A stretch of 64,000 nt of DNA, taken from NCBI GenBank assembly GCA_021792615.1, contig JAJYUJ010000001.1, forward strand, positions 90,526-154,525, written 5' to 3'. Source of the DNA: a bacterium. Its GTDB lineage: Bacteria > JAMCPX01. A program made the translations under genes and the position numbers. Below the pieces are notes generated by a model. It was not told the origin of the DNA, ran no database searches, and saw only the letters and a list, made by a program, of their open reading frames with translations. Shown piece after piece: positions 53,304-62,367 of the stretch (positions are counted from its first letter, which is position 1; the number at the start of each line of letters is the position of its first letter).

Positions 53304-53435
53304 GCTTCAAACTCTTAGCATAGTTAACCCTGTTTTACTATGAATAAATAACTTTCAATCATATCACTCATGTAGATCAAAAAGCTTTTATTCTTAGTCC
53401 AATGCTTATATTACAAACTGTAAAAGGAGGGAATC

Positions 53436-54836
53436 ATGGTATATGATTTGATTATATTAGGTGCGGGTGCAGGTGGGTTTGCTGCGGCAATTCGTGCAAA
53501 TGAGCTCAAGGTGAAGACCCTCATGATAAACGACGGACTGCCGCTCGGTGGCACGTGTGTCAATGTTGGCTGTGTGCCTTCAAAGACGCTGCTTTATGCA
53601 GGTGAATTATTGCATCTTGCAAGGCATCATGGCATTCCAGGGATTGAGCTTAATGTGAAATCCTTTGATTTTCAGAAGGTTATTCAGCATGAGCTTGACC
53701 TTGTTAAGATGATGCAGAATGAAAAGTATGAAAAGGTATTGAAACGTCTTAAACATGTAACCTTTATTCAGGACAGGGCTTTTTTTGTGTCAAAAGATGA
53801 GGTCAGGGTTGATGGTAAAAACTTACGTGCAAAAAGGATTGTCATAGCGACAGGCTCCACAGCGAGCGTCCCGGCCATAGATGGTATAAAAGAAACAGGG
53901 TTTATCACACATACAGAGGCGTTAAAGTTAAAGGCATTGCCGCGGGAGTTGATCGTTATAGGTGCGGGTCCACTCGGGCTTGAGTTTGCCCAGATATATG
54001 CACGTTTTGGTGTGAAGGTTACGATTCTCGAATTCCAATCATTCATAGTTCAGCAAGGTGAAGAAGAGATCGTTAACAGGCTTGAATCATTGCTTACAGA
54101 AGAAGGCATAACAATTAAAACCCGTGCAATGGTGAAAAAGGCATACAAAAAGGGTCGTAAGAAATTCATAACATATCTTATTGATGAAAAAGAATATGAG
54201 GTCAGCGGTGACGAGATACTACTTGCAACCGGCAAGACTCCCAACACAAAAGACCTTGAACTTGATAAAGCAGGTATTGAAACAGACAGGCGCCATGCGA
54301 TTGTCGTGAATAAATATCTCAAAACAAGTAAAGATAATGTGTTTGCAGTTGGAGATGTGATAAATCAGCCATCCAGACTCGAGACAGCAGCCGGCAGGGA
54401 AGGCAGTATTGCCGCTGAGAACGCGTTGACAGGCTCAAAGCTCAAGATGGATTATGATACTGTTCCGTATACCATCTTTACTGATCCACAGCTTGCAGGT
54501 ATAGGGCTTACAGAACAGGAGCAAATGAACAGGATGAACACCTGTGCATGCAGGAGCGTCGAGTTCAAGAATATTCCCAAGGCGATTATCCTCAACAGGA
54601 CAGAAGGTTTGATCAAGATGACCGTTCACCCGAAGTCGGGCCAGATCCTCGGTGTCCACATACTCTCACCTAATGCAGGCGAACTGATTGCACAGGCTAT
54701 GATACTTATAAAGAACAAGAACACTATCTACGATGTGATCGACTCAACGCCCGTATTCCCAACACTTTCAGAGGCGATCAAGACCTGCGCTCTCGCGTTT
54801 GTGAAGGACATATCAGGGCTTTCCTGCTGTGTGTAA
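53436..54836 (+). CDS. Mercuric-reductase-like flavin disulfide oxidoreductase
   Basis: A 466-residue class I pyridine nucleotide-disulfide reductase. FAD site LGAGAGGFAAAIRA, redox-active GGTCVNVGCVPSKTLL, NAD(P) site VIGAGPLGLEFAQIYARFG, FAD site 2 VFAVGDVINQP, and the C-terminal dimerisation domain. The C-terminus ends DISGLSCCV; vicinal cysteines at this place are the hallmark of MerA, which reduces Hg(II). The N-terminal HMA domain of many MerAs is absent, and there are no merR/T/P genes nearby. AAAGGAGGGAATC precedes the ATG. Another thiol-metal role is possible. Confidence 0.82.
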   Translation: MVYDLIILGAGAGGFAAAIRANELKVKTLMINDGLPLGGTCVNVGCVPSKTLLYAGELLHLARHHGIPGIELNVKSFDFQKVIQHELDLVKMMQNEKYEKVLKRLKHVTFIQDRAFFVSKDEVRVDGKNLRAKRIVIATGSTASVPAIDGIKETGFITHTEALKLKALPRELIVIGAGPLGLEFAQIYARFGVKVTILEFQSFIVQQGEEEIVNRLESLLTEEGITIKTRAMVKKAYKKGRKKFITYLIDEKEYEVSGDEILLATGKTPNTKDLELDKAGIETDRRHAIVVNKYLKTSKDNVFAVGDVINQPSRLETAAGREGSIAAENALTGSKLKMDYDTVPYTIFTDPQLAGIGLTEQEQMNRMNTCACRSVEFKNIPKAIILNRTEGLIKMTVHPKSGQILGVHILSPNAGELIAQAMILIKNKNTIYDVIDSTPVFPTLSEAIKTCALAFVKDISGLSCCV

Positions 54837-54841
54837 AGATA

Positions 54842-54856
54842 CAGGGGCCGCCCCTG
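54842..54856 (+). terminator. GC hairpin after the MerA-like gene
   Basis: CAGGGGC-C-GCCCCTG is a 7-bp palindrome 5 bases after the stop, with no T-run directly following. It is also reminiscent of the GGGGC palindromic repeats nearby. Confidence 0.35.
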
Positions 54857-54978
54857 CCGAGACATTTCTCCAGTTCCTGTATTTTTTGTTGTTAAGCAAA
54901 TATTTTATACGGTCATTTTATTATTGCCAAACCGGTTTCCCGTGGTTATTATAAAAATTAATAAGGATACGTCGCTAA

Positions 54979-55632
54979 ATGAAACCATTCATTTTTAAAC
55001 AATGCACAAACATACTGAAATCCGCACAGAGGAGGGCAGGTACGATCAAAGAGCTGCTCCACGGTATCAAAGAAGTAAGTGATGCGTCTATCTTTCATCA
55101 CACCTACAAATATTTCTTAAAAGAACACATTCTTGAATATACCAATGACTTCTCCCAATGGGTTGGCCAAAGTCTGGAAGAACATACGCTTGCAGAGCAC
55201 CTTTCCAGTGTGGATCCGTTTGATTTTACCGCGGTTTCAGCTTTAAGAGAAGAAATAGTAAGAGTAATCGATGATTATCTGGCACATTTCCCTGAACCAC
55301 GGCCTGCTATGAAAGGCAATGAATTCTATTTTAATGAGTCGGCAACTATTGTTTTTCCAACAGGGGTCATAGCCCATAATCTTGCTGAATTTTTACAGGC
55401 TTTAAAATATATCGACAGCAGTTCCATATACTACCATTTTTACGAAGGAAGGATCCATGGCATGCACGGACCGGATGACTTCTCCCTGTGGTTAAAAGAA
55501 GATTTAAATGAAAAAGAACTTTCTGAAAAACTCGTGCACATCGACCCCTTTATGTATGACATTGAGGGCATGAGAAGGCTTATTGTTCAGATAGTCGAAC
55601 AGAAGGTACAAAAGGACATGGAGACACTCTAA
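54979..55632 (+). CDS. DUF5752-like protein next to trehalose synthase
   Basis: A 217-residue helical protein built of two similar halves: SIFHHTYKYFL...DDYLAHF (residues ~35-115) and SIYYHFYEGRI...QIVEQKV (~145-215), each containing a DFS-W and an HIDPF/SVDPF segment. I believe it is the DUF5752 type that accompanies trehalose glycosyltransferases, but cannot check. It directly precedes treT with no gap (stop then ATG), so it probably acts with that enzyme. It has no signal peptide or catalytic motif that I recognise. Confidence 0.75.
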   Translation: MKPFIFKQCTNILKSAQRRAGTIKELLHGIKEVSDASIFHHTYKYFLKEHILEYTNDFSQWVGQSLEEHTLAEHLSSVDPFDFTAVSALREEIVRVIDDYLAHFPEPRPAMKGNEFYFNESATIVFPTGVIAHNLAEFLQALKYIDSSSIYYHFYEGRIHGMHGPDDFSLWLKEDLNEKELSEKLVHIDPFMYDIEGMRRLIVQIVEQKVQKDMETL

Positions 55633-56850
55633 ATGTTACAACTGTCGGATTACTCGGGCATATCTCCGAAATCGGACCTCCAGCTTATCTCCAGGCTTGC
55701 AGACAAACTTTCGTCCAAGCAATTCCTTCATATAAACTCTACCAAAGCAGGCGGGGGAGTTGCCGAGATACTCGGCAGGATGATCCCGTTGTTGAGCAAG
55801 CTTGGCATCATGGTAAGATGGGAGGTTATTCAAGGGGATCAAAGGTTCTTTACCATAACAAAAAAGATCCACAACAGTTTACAGGGGCTGCCTGAAGAGT
55901 TTACGGACGATATGTGGAAGTATCATGAAGCTATCAACGAGAAGAATGCAAAAACCCTGGATTTAAATGCCGACGTAGTATTTATACACGATCCGCAGCC
56001 TGTGCCCTTAATAAAGTTCAGGGATAAGGGGCTATGGATATGGAGATGTCATATCGATGTGGCCAATCCGGTCGAGGAGGTTTGGAACAGGATATCCGCT
56101 TATGCAGGCAAATATGACGCAGCGATTTTTTCGGTGTCGAAGTTTGCAAAACAAATGCCTTTGGATGAATTCATCATAACGCCGACGATAGACCCGCTGA
56201 GCGAGAAGAACAATGATTTGACGGCAGATGAGATCAATGAGGTGGCAAGCAGGTTTAAAATTCCTCTCGATAAACCCATAATATTGCAGGTTTCAAGGTT
56301 TGACCGGTTTAAAGACCCCAAGGGCGTTATCAGGGCATACAGAATGGTAAAAAAATATAACGACTGCCGACTGGTGCTTGCCGGCAGTTCTGCAACGGAT
56401 GATCCCGAGGGAGAAGCCGTGATCCGTGAGGTGACAGAGTTTGCCGGCAGCGATCCGGATATCCACATCCTGCTGCTGCCGGCGTTTAGCGATAAAGATA
56501 TAAACGCCCTTCAGAGAATGGCAACCGTTGTGCTGCAGAAGTCCCTGAAAGAGGGTTTTGGACTGACGGTTACCGAGGCAATGTGGAAAGGCAAACCGGT
56601 TATCGGAGGTAATGTAGGCGGTATTCCTACACAGATCATCGATGGCGTTACCGGATTTCTGGTAAACTCGGAAGAAGGATCCGCCTTCAGGATCCGGCGG
56701 ATACTGAACAACCCCGATATGGCAAGTAAAATGGGCGAAAATGCAAGACAGTATGTGCGCAATCATTTTCTTATCACACGGCAGATACGTGACTACCTGT
56801 TCGTATGGTATGCAATGCTCAATAAATCCAAAAATGTCATGGAATTATGA
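55633..56850 (+). CDS. treT: Trehalose glycosyltransferring synthase (TreT-like, GT4)
   Basis: A 405-residue GT4 enzyme. N-terminal half INSTKAGGGVAEILGRMIPLL and WEVIQGDQRFF, typical of TreT/trehalose phosphorylase-like synthases; C-terminal half LQVSRFDRFKDPKG, RLVLAGSSATDDPEG, LQKSLKEGFGLTVTEAMWKGKPVIG. TreT makes trehalose from a nucleotide-diphosphate glucose and free glucose in one step. The adjacent downstream gene encodes the two-step OtsA-OtsB route, so two trehalose pathways are side by side. Confidence 0.87.
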   Translation: MLQLSDYSGISPKSDLQLISRLADKLSSKQFLHINSTKAGGGVAEILGRMIPLLSKLGIMVRWEVIQGDQRFFTITKKIHNSLQGLPEEFTDDMWKYHEAINEKNAKTLDLNADVVFIHDPQPVPLIKFRDKGLWIWRCHIDVANPVEEVWNRISAYAGKYDAAIFSVSKFAKQMPLDEFIITPTIDPLSEKNNDLTADEINEVASRFKIPLDKPIILQVSRFDRFKDPKGVIRAYRMVKKYNDCRLVLAGSSATDDPEGEAVIREVTEFAGSDPDIHILLLPAFSDKDINALQRMATVVLQKSLKEGFGLTVTEAMWKGKPVIGGNVGGIPTQIIDGVTGFLVNSEEGSAFRIRRILNNPDMASKMGENARQYVRNHFLITRQIRDYLFVWYAMLNKSKNVMEL

Positions 56851-56871
56851 GATGGGATGTATGGGGTTATG

Positions 56872-59052
56872 ATGAAACTGATAGTGGTTTCCAACAGAGA
56901 GCCCTATATACACAAAAAAACAGGAAACACGATCAGTTTGGAAAAACCCGCTGGGGGACTTACCTCGGCGCTTGACAATGTCCTGAAAAATCTGAACGGA
57001 ACATGGATAGCATGGGGAAGCGGCAGCGGGGACAGGGGGGTTGTAGACGGGCGCAACTGTGTTTCCGTTCCTCAATCCGGCCCCTCATACACTCTGAAGA
57101 GGGTGTGGCTCAATCAAAACGAGGTGGACAACTATTATGCAGGATATTCCAACCGGGTCCTCTGGCCGTTATCACACCTGACCCTGGACAGGGTTTACTA
57201 TAAAAAGCAGTACTGGGATTTCTACAAAAAGGTAAACCGGAAATTTGCAGATGCCGTGATTGAACAAATGGAACAGGATATCACCGGTACCGCCGTATGG
57301 ATACACGATTACCATCTATGTCTTGTTCCCCTGTTTATCAAAGAGACGCTCTCTTCGGTAACAACCGGACATTTCTGGCACATTCCCTGGCCGGACTGGA
57401 GTACATTCAGGATATTGCCGCAGGCCAAAGATATACTCGAAGGATTGCTGGCAAACGATCTCATAGGCTTTCAGATACCATTGTTCGTTAAAAACTTTAT
57501 GAATTGTGCCCGGGAAGGTTTGAACGCGGATATCGATTATGAAAGTGCATCCGTCTTCTATAACGGGCACAGTACCCGGTTAGAATCATTTCCTATAAGT
57601 GTCGACTTTGACAGCTTCAGTTCCATGGCTCTCTCCAAGAAACAACATTCAATAAACCACTTAAGGTCGCAACTCGGTATAAAGGATGGATATACCGGAA
57701 TAGGCGTCGACAGGCTGGAATATACAAAGGCATTATTGAAAAGACTTCAGGCAATCGATCTTTTTTTTGACAAATATCACAGCTTTATAGGGAAATTTAC
57801 CTTTATCCAGATTGCGGTTCCGACACGATTAAGCGAGCCGTATATAAGTTATAAGAAATCCGTGGAAGAATTTATAAACAGGATCAATAATAAATACTCG
57901 ACAGGTACATGGAAGCCCATTGCATACATTACGACGAAAATAGAGCATAAAGACCTCTCTCTGTATTACCGCATAGCGGATGTTGCCATCATTAGCTCTA
58001 TATACGACGGCATGAACCTTGTCGCAAAAGAATACATCGCATCTCAGGTAGATGAAAAGGGTGTTATCATACTCAGCGAATTTGCCGGTGCATCGGAGGA
58101 ACTCACCGGTGCGTTGCCTTTGAATCCTTACGACATAGAGACCTTTGCCGAAACTATCAAAAAAGCCCTGCTTATGCCTGTCGAAGAAAAGAGGAGCAGG
58201 ATGAGGGCACTGCGCGAACATGTTAAAATGAATAACCTCAGGAGATGGACAGCCGATTTTATCGGGGCGCTCGGGGAATGTTATTCGTCCGTACAAGGTG
58301 CATCAAACGGTGTGTTCCTGTTTTTCGATTATGACGGCACGCTTACACCCATCGTAGATACACCCCAGGCCGCAGTACTGGATGAGCGTATTCGCGCTAT
58401 GCTCAACAGACTGAAATCGAACTATCCGGTAGCGATAATAAGCGGCCGGGCTCTTGCCGACATCATGGGCAGGGTAAATATAAAAGATATTGTCTATGCG
58501 GGAAACCATGGTGCAGAAATATGGGACGGCAGAACTATAATCACCAAAGGCTTCGAACCTTCCGATGCCGGACTGTTAAACGAATTCAAAGAAAAAATAT
58601 CGACTGCATTGATGGGCATAGGCGGTGTTATGATAGAAGATAAGACTATGACCATCAGCATTCATTTCAGGAACGTAAAACAGCAGGACAGGGAAAACAT
58701 GACGGAGAGATTCCATGCTGTTGCCGATAGTTATAAAGACAGGTTGAAGATAACCGAAGGCAATAAGGTGTTCGAGGTAAGGCCCCTCAATGCATGGAAT
58801 AAAGGGGACGCAGTCGTATGGATACTCAAAAACTTTGGGGCAGGGAAAATGCCCATCTATATCGGTGATGATACTACCGATGACGATGCATTCAAGGTAA
58901 TAAACCAAACAGGCACTTCCATTAGTATAGGTAAAAACAGCAATGCATCGTGTTACCTTGAATCACAATCAGACGTAGAAACGTTTCTGGAGTGGATCGC
59001 GGAACACAGCAGGACAGGAGGCCAGGCTTCAAATAAGAATACCATTGTATAA
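56872..59052 (+). CDS. otsAB: Bifunctional trehalose-6-phosphate synthase/phosphatase
   Basis: A 726-residue fusion. Residues ~1-475 are GT20 OtsA: VVSNREPYIHK, WIHDYHLCLVPLFIKE, WPDWSTFRILPQ (GFFLHIPWP replaced by GHFWHIPWP), GVDRLEYTKALLKR, SSIYDGMNLVAKEYIA. Residues ~485-715 are HAD phosphatase OtsB: FFDYDGTLTPIVDTP, AIISGRAL, GNHGAEIW, YIGDDTTDDDAF. It makes trehalose 6-phosphate and then trehalose. I start at the second ATG of a pair (56872; GGGG 5 bases before) instead of 56857. Confidence 0.93.
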   Translation: MKLIVVSNREPYIHKKTGNTISLEKPAGGLTSALDNVLKNLNGTWIAWGSGSGDRGVVDGRNCVSVPQSGPSYTLKRVWLNQNEVDNYYAGYSNRVLWPLSHLTLDRVYYKKQYWDFYKKVNRKFADAVIEQMEQDITGTAVWIHDYHLCLVPLFIKETLSSVTTGHFWHIPWPDWSTFRILPQAKDILEGLLANDLIGFQIPLFVKNFMNCAREGLNADIDYESASVFYNGHSTRLESFPISVDFDSFSSMALSKKQHSINHLRSQLGIKDGYTGIGVDRLEYTKALLKRLQAIDLFFDKYHSFIGKFTFIQIAVPTRLSEPYISYKKSVEEFINRINNKYSTGTWKPIAYITTKIEHKDLSLYYRIADVAIISSIYDGMNLVAKEYIASQVDEKGVIILSEFAGASEELTGALPLNPYDIETFAETIKKALLMPVEEKRSRMRALREHVKMNNLRRWTADFIGALGECYSSVQGASNGVFLFFDYDGTLTPIVDTPQAAVLDERIRAMLNRLKSNYPVAIISGRALADIMGRVNIKDIVYAGNHGAEIWDGRTIITKGFEPSDAGLLNEFKEKISTALMGIGGVMIEDKTMTISIHFRNVKQQDRENMTERFHAVADSYKDRLKITEGNKVFEVRPLNAWNKGDAVVWILKNFGAGKMPIYIGDDTTDDDAFKVINQTGTSISIGKNSNASCYLESQSDVETFLEWIAEHSRTGGQASNKNTIV

Positions 59053-59082
59053 ATGTAAAAATTTAATATATAAAGAAACAAC

Positions 59083-60426
59083 ATGCTCGATACATTAAAA
59101 TCATGGTATAATCAGATTATAACAGGTACAACGAGGGACATTATCCTCGCCGTGATCATCGGTGTCCTTGCGGGGTTCTCCAGCACCTTCATCATAAAGA
59201 CAGAAAGTTTAATAGAGCACTTTCTCTATTCAACCCATACGGGCGGATGGGACGCAGCTCAGCTATTCACGTTTAAAAATCTGATCGTACTGTTCCTGCC
59301 GTTAACCGGTGCTTTATTCTATATTGCAGTAAAATCGCTTTTTTTTAAAGATCAACCCATGGGATATAGTTTCCCGGATTTCATCGTCAACGTGAACAAA
59401 AAAGAGGCACGGCTTGACCCCAAAAGAATACTCTATCTTTTGCTCTTTACACCCATCATCATTGGAACAGGGAACATGGCCGGTGTCGAGGGCCCGATTG
59501 CACAGATAGGAGGAGGTTTTGGTTCCTTGTTTTCCACCATCATGAAAGAGGAAAACAGGAAAAGAAGAAAGCTTCTTATAGCAAGCGGCACTGCGGCAGG
59601 CATTGCGTCTATTTTCAATGCACCGATTACCGGGGTATTTTTTGCCATAGAGATCGTTCTGCTCGGAGAGTATGAACTGACATCACTCAGTGTCATTGTC
59701 ATATCCGCTGTAACGGGAACACTCGTCACCAGGGCATTCATGGGAAACAATCCCATGCTTGGTGTCCCTCTGTATGAATATTCCAGTACCTACGCTTTTA
59801 TCGGATATATATTCCTCGGGCTTTTTGTCGGTGTTTTCTCGGTGTTGTTCGAGAGGTGGTTTTTTAAGACAGCGGATTATTTTAAGCGCATCCAGACAAA
59901 CCCGTTAACAAAGCCATTGATAGGTAGTATTATCATAGGATGTATCGGTGTGCTCCTGCCTATGTCTCTGGGCAACGGTTATCCTGTTATAAAAATGGCA
60001 CTCCTCGGCAAGCTCAGTTTTTCCCTGATAATATTTCTGTTTGCGGCAAAATTTTTCGGCACAGCCATAACCATTGGTTCAGGCTTACCCGGAGGCATTT
60101 ATGCACCATCTCTTTATACGGGTGCAATGCTCGGCGGGACCATCGGTTATATATTCGGATTTGTTTTTCCGGGGCATCCCGTGTCAATAGGTATGTATGC
60201 AATTCTCGGCATGGCGGCATTCCTTGCCTCGCTTACCCATGCGCCGTTTACCGGCATATTCCTTGTGTTCGAGCTGACGAACGACTACAGGATGATGCTC
60301 CCATTCATGGTTACGACCATCATCGCCATGCTGCTCAAAGCAAAGCTGTTCCCGGACTCCATAGAGCACTATCCGATACGGGAATACATAAAGCATATCG
60401 GGCAAAAGGCAGAAAATAGTCCTTAA
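59083..60426 (+). CDS. ClC-family chloride channel/transporter
   Basis: A 447-residue membrane protein with about ten or more hydrophobic segments. ClC signatures: GNMAGVEGPIAQIGGG (the GxEGP region with the gating Glu), GSGLPGGIYAPSLYTGAMLGG (GxFxP-equivalent) and a conserved FNAPITGVFFAIEIVL. There is no CBS domain. The external gating Glu is present; whether it is channel or H+/Cl- exchanger depends on the internal Glu, which I cannot place securely. It lies 30 bases after otsAB, so a shared osmotic or acid-stress function is likely. Confidence 0.9.
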   Translation: MLDTLKSWYNQIITGTTRDIILAVIIGVLAGFSSTFIIKTESLIEHFLYSTHTGGWDAAQLFTFKNLIVLFLPLTGALFYIAVKSLFFKDQPMGYSFPDFIVNVNKKEARLDPKRILYLLLFTPIIIGTGNMAGVEGPIAQIGGGFGSLFSTIMKEENRKRRKLLIASGTAAGIASIFNAPITGVFFAIEIVLLGEYELTSLSVIVISAVTGTLVTRAFMGNNPMLGVPLYEYSSTYAFIGYIFLGLFVGVFSVLFERWFFKTADYFKRIQTNPLTKPLIGSIIIGCIGVLLPMSLGNGYPVIKMALLGKLSFSLIIFLFAAKFFGTAITIGSGLPGGIYAPSLYTGAMLGGTIGYIFGFVFPGHPVSIGMYAILGMAAFLASLTHAPFTGIFLVFELTNDYRMMLPFMVTTIIAMLLKAKLFPDSIEHYPIREYIKHIGQKAENSP

Positions 60427-60848
60427 CGCAAAAAATGCAATAAGGAAATTTACTTATTCGCTCAATCCCGCGATCCACCTGATATCTATAAGTTTCCTTA
60501 TAGGAACGAGCTTTTAGTCCTCTGTATGTTTATATGCTATTACCCGGTATGGTTTCCTTATCGGATTTTCGAAGCATACCTTTGTCTGACGCGGGCTTAT
60601 CGCTCATTGCATAAACTTCCTTATTTTTCAAACGCATTTTTTGGGTTAACCCGTGAATGACATTAACTCCTGAAGTTTAATGAGATCATAGGTGTTCATA
60701 ATGATATACAGCCATTTTCGAATTGCCGGTCGGCGCGGTTCGCGAAGAAGGAGCGGGGGGCTTAACGAAAAGTACATCTTACTTAAAAACCATTGCCAAA
60801 CAAATTCCAGATTCCTATACTCGATGTGTAAAATGGAGGTAAACATAT
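60427..60848. repeat. Gene-free region with reiterated TTTCCTTAT motif
   Basis: About 420 bases without a convincing gene. TTCCTTAT occurs as AAGTTTCCTTATAGGA (~60490), GGTTTCCTTATCGGA (~60551), AACTTCCTTATTTTTC (60614-60629) and inverted as AATAAGGAAATTTA (~60440). One copy forms a hairpin CTATAAG-TTTC-CTTATAG. The 20-mer at 60610-60629 is identical to 39591-39610. The right part (60700-60840) holds only low-similarity ORFs and the ribosome site GGAGG of the next gene. It may be a decayed mobile repeat. Confidence 0.5.
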
Positions 60849-61673
60849 ATGGCGATTATAACAATATCAAGAGGTACTTTCAGTGGCGGAGAAAAGCTTG
60901 CCGAGTGTTTGAGCACAAGGCTGGGTTATAAATCTGTCAGCAGGGAAGTGATAGTACATGCAGCGTCAAATTACGGTGTGTCGGAAGAAAAACTCATCAA
61001 AGCAATAGAACAAAAACCAAGTATAAAAGAGCGGCTCGCAATAGATATTGACCGGTTCCATTACCTGTCCTTCATACAGGCTGCTCTCTGTGAAGAGGCA
61101 AAGAACGACAACATCATTTATCACGGCCACGGCGGTCACCTATTGTTAAAGGGAGTGGCGCACGTGATCAAGGTAAAGGTCATAGCGGACATGGAACAAC
61201 GCATCATGTTTGCCATGGAGCGGAACAAGCTGTCCCGCGAAGAAGCCATCGTCTACATTAATAAGATCGACGACCAGAGGGAGAAGTGGACCAGGTTCCT
61301 CTACGATGTGGATTGGAACGATCCTTCACTGTACGATATTGTCATAAATCTGAAGAAGATAACAATTCCAACCGCATGTGAAATGGTAGCAGCTATGGCG
61401 AAATCACCGGAATTTCAGACCACCGAGGCTTCAAAAAAAACAATGGAAAATATCGTGCTGGCAAGCAGGGTCAAGGCTGCTCTTGCATCGAACATCGAGA
61501 CTCGCAACTGCAATGTAGAGGTGGCTGTGGATAACAGTATCGTTACGGTGAGCGGCAAGGTGGACAGCATGGACGATGTCGAGAATATCGAAGAACTGGT
61601 TAAAAATTTACCGGGCGTTAAGGGCGTAAGCTGCAAGTGCCATCCGCATTACCTGAAGGACGTTGTACTGTAA
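60849..61673 (+). CDS. Cytidylate kinase-like protein with C-terminal BON domain
   Basis: A 274-residue protein. Residues 1-190 are like the cytidylate-kinase-2 family: ITISRGTFSGGEKLAECLSTRLG, where the usual P-loop GxGxGKS/T is degenerate, then YHGHGGHLLLKGVAHVIKVKVIAD and RFLYDVDWNDPSLYDIVINL. Residues ~205-270 form a BON domain (SRVKAALASNIETRNCNVEVAV, VTVSGKVDSMDDVENIEELVKNLPGVKGV). BON domains usually bind membranes or lipids in the envelope, so the combination with a cytoplasmic nucleotide kinase fold is unusual. Function unknown. GGAGG precedes the ATG. Confidence 0.8.
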   Translation: MAIITISRGTFSGGEKLAECLSTRLGYKSVSREVIVHAASNYGVSEEKLIKAIEQKPSIKERLAIDIDRFHYLSFIQAALCEEAKNDNIIYHGHGGHLLLKGVAHVIKVKVIADMEQRIMFAMERNKLSREEAIVYINKIDDQREKWTRFLYDVDWNDPSLYDIVINLKKITIPTACEMVAAMAKSPEFQTTEASKKTMENIVLASRVKAALASNIETRNCNVEVAVDNSIVTVSGKVDSMDDVENIEELVKNLPGVKGVSCKCHPHYLKDVVL

Positions 61674-61800
61674 GACCCGATAGAAACTCCTCGATAGAAT
61701 GGGTTCAGGGTAGATGTCAGCCCCTGTCGTGCGTTTTTCTGGTTGATGGATGGATTCCGGACGGAACAAGCATCTCTGTTTTTAAATGTATGTTACCGGG

Positions 61801-62367
61801 TTAATGGAGAAGCAGACTTATCGAGAGAATGACGAGGACGAGAAACGTGATAAGGCCGTATTTCCAGTTTTTGTTTACTCCTACCATATAAACACCTGTG
61901 GCCAGAACCTGTACCATGGGTGCTAACAGAAGGATCATAAGCCCTGCATTCAAGAGGACCTCTGTCCGGAAATGACCAAGGGTTATAAACTGCATCTCCT
62001 TTTCGGTAAACTGATAGAAGTTTTTATAGAACATGCTGTAGTCCACATTTAAATTGTCATGCCGGATGTAAAACCGCACCATGCCTGCTACAAAGAACAT
62101 CATGGTTAGCGTAACGCCCCCTCGGTAAATGATGGATATTATGTCCTCGAGGCTTGCAATCTTTCTTATGGCGGGAATTGCGGAAAGCCTCTTCTGGAGC
62201 GTCAGTATCGTCTGCTGATGTTTCTTTATCTCATCGTTTAATTTTGCGATTGCATCTTTGTGAGATTTAATATCATCGGCTAAAACGGACGATGCACACC
62301 GATCGTCCAGCGAGCCGGGCATGGCATTGGGCGTTATTTGAGGTGGTTCGATTTTATCAACCGTCAT
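61801..62367 (-). CDS. DUF1634-like membrane protein
   Basis: A 188-residue protein with an N-terminal coiled coil (DDIKSHKDAIAKLNDEIKKHQQTILTLQKRL) and three hydrophobic segments (VTLTMMFFVAGMVRFYI, AGLMILLLAPMVQVLATGVYM, LITFLVLVILSISLLL). The RxGVTLTMMFFV...LGLMILLLTP pattern matches DUF1634, which is almost always paired with a TauE/SafE permease. The start codon touches the stop of that permease gene here. Probably an accessory subunit of the anion exporter. Confidence 0.85.
   Translation of the reverse strand: MTVDKIEPPQITPNAMPGSLDDRCASSVLADDIKSHKDAIAKLNDEIKKHQQTILTLQKRLSAIPAIRKIASLEDIISIIYRGGVTLTMMFFVAGMVRFYIRHDNLNVDYSMFYKNFYQFTEKEMQFITLGHFRTEVLLNAGLMILLLAPMVQVLATGVYMVGVNKNWKYGLITFLVLVILSISLLLH

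Noticed and set aside
60646-60846. 66-aa minus-strand ORF in the gene-free region
   Set aside because: No ribosome site, no similarity, and it overlaps the upstream region of the cytidylate-kinase-like gene.
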